From positions 64,001 to 104,166 of the IMG/VR virus record IMGVR_UViG_3300017613_001142: DNA of 40,166 nucleotides. One strand, given 5' to 3'. This document shows positions 38,908 to 40,166 of this stretch, in pieces. This stretch comes from a virus. Every line of letters begins with the position of its first letter. The stretch's first letter is position 1. The notes beneath the pieces were generated by a model. The model was not told the DNA's origin, made no database searches, and saw only the letters and a program-made list of their open reading frames with translations. Position numbers and translations under genes: made by a program.

Positions 38908-39276
38908 CTAGTTTGGCAATTCCGCTTTCTGAGCTAGTTCATTAGCGAGAGTAAAAAATTCTTTTTGTTTTTCTTCGCCGATTTCTTTGCTAACTAAATG
39001 CCGTAAAAATCCGACAAACAACCCCTCGCGTTTACGTTGTTCTGTCGAATTGTGTCTAGTTAATCGTTCTTCGCGGCGAATACCGGAAAGTTCTTTGTTG
39101 ATCTGACCGACTCTGATATTTCTCATTTTAATCGCGAGTTGCATTTTTTCAACCCAAACATTGTTGGAACGCTTTTTTTGAACTTTGCAATCGTATTTAT
39201 GTTGGACGATTTTATGTCTTATATCCGCCACTTCGGTTTGTAGTTGATTGATTTCTTCTGTAAGTTTATCTTTCAT
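38908..39276 (-). CDS. Coiled-coil hypothetical protein (122 aa)
   Basis: Start at 39276 (MKDKLTEEINQLQTEVADIR), 2 bases after the previous stop. The N-terminal ~45 residues are a coiled coil; the rest is basic (RLTRHNSTEQRKREGLFVGF) and helical. The GLFVGFLRHLVSKEIGEEKQ ending resembles a phage hypothetical class. No function can be given. Confidence 0.6.
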   Translation of the reverse strand: MKDKLTEEINQLQTEVADIRHKIVQHKYDCKVQKKRSNNVWVEKMQLAIKMRNIRVGQINKELSGIRREERLTRHNSTEQRKREGLFVGFLRHLVSKEIGEEKQKEFFTLANELAQKAELPN

Positions 39277-39278
39277 GA

Positions 39279-39482
39279 TTATTTTTTTGTAGCTATTCGA
39301 CATTCAAAAGTTTTAAACGCATAATTATTATCTTTTCTAACGAGTGGTTTTTGAAAAAGACGACATTCACATATAATGTCCCCGTTAGACTCATCATCTT
39401 TATCTAAAAAGTCACATAAAAACAAACCGTTTTCACAATATTTCGGATCATTAAAAATCTCAACCTCAACTTTAATTTTCAC
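39279..39482 (-). CDS. Small hypothetical protein, GTG start (67 aa)
   Basis: GTG at 39482 with AAGGAGTTTAAA before it, the same ribosome-site text used in the promoter cassettes. The frame reads MKIKVEVEIFNDPKYCENGL then FLCDFLDKDD and DIICECRLFQKPLVRKDN. Beta-rich, with Cys residues. First gene of the long minus-strand operon. Confidence 0.6.
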   Translation of the reverse strand: MKIKVEVEIFNDPKYCENGLFLCDFLDKDDESNGDIICECRLFQKPLVRKDNNYAFKTFECRIATKK

Positions 39483-39502
39483 TTTAAACTCCTTATTTCA
39501 AA

Positions 39503-39530
39503 TTGACAAAAAACAAATTAATTGTAATAA
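39503..39530 (+). promoter_or_regulatory. Plus-strand promoter facing an opposing promoter
   Basis: TTGACA at 39503-39508 and TAATAA 16 bases later (39525-39530). It points to the gene at 39577. The -10 touches that of the opposing promoter (39521-39526). Confidence 0.6.
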
Positions 39531-39549
39531 TTAAAAAATAATTTGTCAA
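39521..39549 (-). promoter_or_regulatory. Minus-strand promoter for the reductase/tRNA-ligase operon
   Basis: On the minus strand TTGACA (39549-39544), 17-base spacer and TACAAT (39526-39521), near consensus. It starts the operon from 39482 down to 32247. Confidence 0.75.
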
Positions 39550-39576
39550 CAACTTTTAACTGATTAGGAAAATATT

Positions 39577-39771
39577 ATGGCTAATACAATAAATCCACAT
39601 AGACAATTTAGAAAAGGCCGCAAAGGACGCCCCGTGACTCAAGTGAAAAGGGAAGATTTAAACGCCGCTATGATTGAATATTTCAAAAGCGGCGGCAAGA
39701 TTACACGATTTGAGCGCGTTGACGGGGAAGATGTGATTGTTTCTGAATCTCATCAAAACATAACCGGATAA
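39577..39771 (+). CDS. Small basic hypothetical protein (64 aa)
   Basis: Starts MANTINPHRQFRKGRKGRPV; a very basic N-terminus (RKGRKGR, like a DNA or RNA contact) then EYFKSGGKITRFERVDGEDV. TTAGGAAAA lies before the ATG. It has its own promoter facing the reductase operon, so it may be an early regulator; this is inference. Confidence 0.65.
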   Translation: MANTINPHRQFRKGRKGRPVTQVKREDLNAAMIEYFKSGGKITRFERVDGEDVIVSESHQNITG

Positions 39772-39871
39772 GTTTTTTAATCGTGATTTTTTGTTTTGTG
39801 GGCTTATTCAAAGACAATATTTCATGCGGTTCTTCTGAGTAACCCAAGATAGATTCAAGGTGTGATATCAT
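39701..39871 (-). CDS. Small hypothetical protein overlapping antisense (56 aa)
   Basis: From the ATG at 39871: MISHLESILGYSEEPHEILS then LNKPTKQKITIKKLIRL. It follows the hexapeptide-repeat gene's stop after 3 bases but overlaps the plus-strand gene at 39577 on the other strand by 71 bases. There is no ribosome site. Either real and coupled, or a chance frame. Confidence 0.35.
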   Translation of the reverse strand: MISHLESILGYSEEPHEILSLNKPTKQKITIKKLIRLCFDEIQKQSHLPRQRAQIV

Positions 39872-39874
39872 GTT

Positions 39875-40166
39875 TTAATCTCCATATATTTTGATAATTA
39901 AATCAATATAATTTTTATACTCTTCAATTTCAAATTGTGAATAATTATTTTTTTTGCCTACCTCTTGATATTGAGATTGCCATTCCTTAAAACTTTTTTG
40001 CACACACCCTATTGAAATCATCAACGGAGCGCAAATATTTATAAAATGTTGTGTCCCTTGAATTTGCAAAGGAGATTTTTCCCATTCCCCACTATAAACC
40101 CGCGCGTCACCATAAACCCGCGCGTCACCATAAACCCGCGCGTCACCATAAACCCGCGCGTCACCA
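39875..40166 (-). CDS. Hexapeptide-repeat protein, C-terminal end (upstream part outside the window)
   Basis: In frame from 40165 the text is repeated GDARVY units encoded by four 18-bp repeats, then SGEWEKSPLQIQGTQHFINI, ICAPLMISIGCVQKSF and EEYKNYIDLIIKIYGD. GDARVY repeats form left-handed beta-helices. The ending (SPLQIQG..HF.., IGC) is typical of phage proteins with VYGDA/V-repeats, found with or near tail or accessory genes. Its N-terminal part lies beyond the window edge. Confidence 0.75.
   Translation of the reverse strand, partial: GDARVYGDARVYGDARVYGDARVYSGEWEKSPLQIQGTQHFINICAPLMISIGCVQKSFKEWQSQYQEVGKKNNYSQFEIEEYKNYIDLIIKIYGD
40094..40165. repeat. Tandem 18-bp repeat (4 copies) coding for GDARVY hexads
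   Basis: The unit ATAAACCCGCGCGTCACC occurs four times without a mismatch (40094, 40112, 40130, 40148) and continues past the window edge. On the minus strand it encodes repeated GDARVY. Identical copies suggest recent expansion or slippage. Confidence 0.9.

Noticed and set aside
40094-40166. Tandem repeats as a CRISPR array
   Set aside because: The 18-bp units follow each other without spacers and encode a protein repeat in one frame.

Overview
The window is part of the genome of a tailed double-stranded DNA phage (Caudoviricetes). It carries a packaging and head module, replication and nucleotide genes, tRNAs and many tiny early-type genes, and no bacterial housekeeping operon. The DNA is AT-rich, genes are packed with 1-20 bp overlaps, and the standard code and Shine-Dalgarno starts are used. 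Lipobox and signal-peptide proteins and an EndA-type exported nuclease point to a Gram-negative host. No integrase or repressor is visible, so a lytic lifestyle is likely but not proven. No DNA polymerase, primase, tail or lysis module is recognisable here, so they probably lie outside the window.

Layout. (1) 1-8175, minus strand: small terminase, large terminase split into two cistrons, a portal/Mu-F fusion, a virion protein, two small ORFs, a Mu-I-like protease with a nested scaffold start, two paralogous decoration-like proteins, and the N-terminal part of the major capsid protein. (2) 8176-11157, plus strand: small genes, several with their own promoter. (3) 11160-13880: thyX, then a region of duplicated micro-genes in convergent pairs that share terminators. 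(4) 13882-18223, minus: complete GMP synthetase, a multi-HTH protein, SSB and zinc-ribbon proteins. (5) 18235-28384, plus: a ~10 kb operon with an SMC/Rad50-like ATPase, HTH/coiled-coil protein, VRR-NUC nuclease, dUTPase, DEDD exonuclease, metallophosphoesterase, PurM, a BrnA-like protein, SF2 helicase and many Cys-pair proteins. (6) 28374-39482, minus: hypothetical genes, two lipoprotein-like paralogs, a tRNA cluster (Leu, Trp, Met, a degenerate Glu-like element, Asn), a probable small RNA, a class II ribonucleotide reductase with an HNH intein, an RNA ligase and an EndA-like nuclease. (7) 39503-40166: a last plus-strand gene and the end of a hexapeptide-repeat protein.

The genes together suggest a phage that enlarges its own nucleotide pool. 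PurM and GuaA act in purine synthesis, NrdJ makes dNTPs, ThyX makes dTMP, Dut removes dUTP, and EndA plus exonucleases may salvage host DNA. It also maintains translation with tRNAs and an RNA ligase. The most unusual regulatory features are a repeated promoter-leader cassette (TTGACA, about 29-30 bp, AACGAATCGC-like decamer, then a GGAGTTTAA-type ribosome site) in front of several small genes on both strands, and two face-to-face promoter pairs whose -10 regions overlap or abut. Functions were read from motifs by eye and no database search was run.
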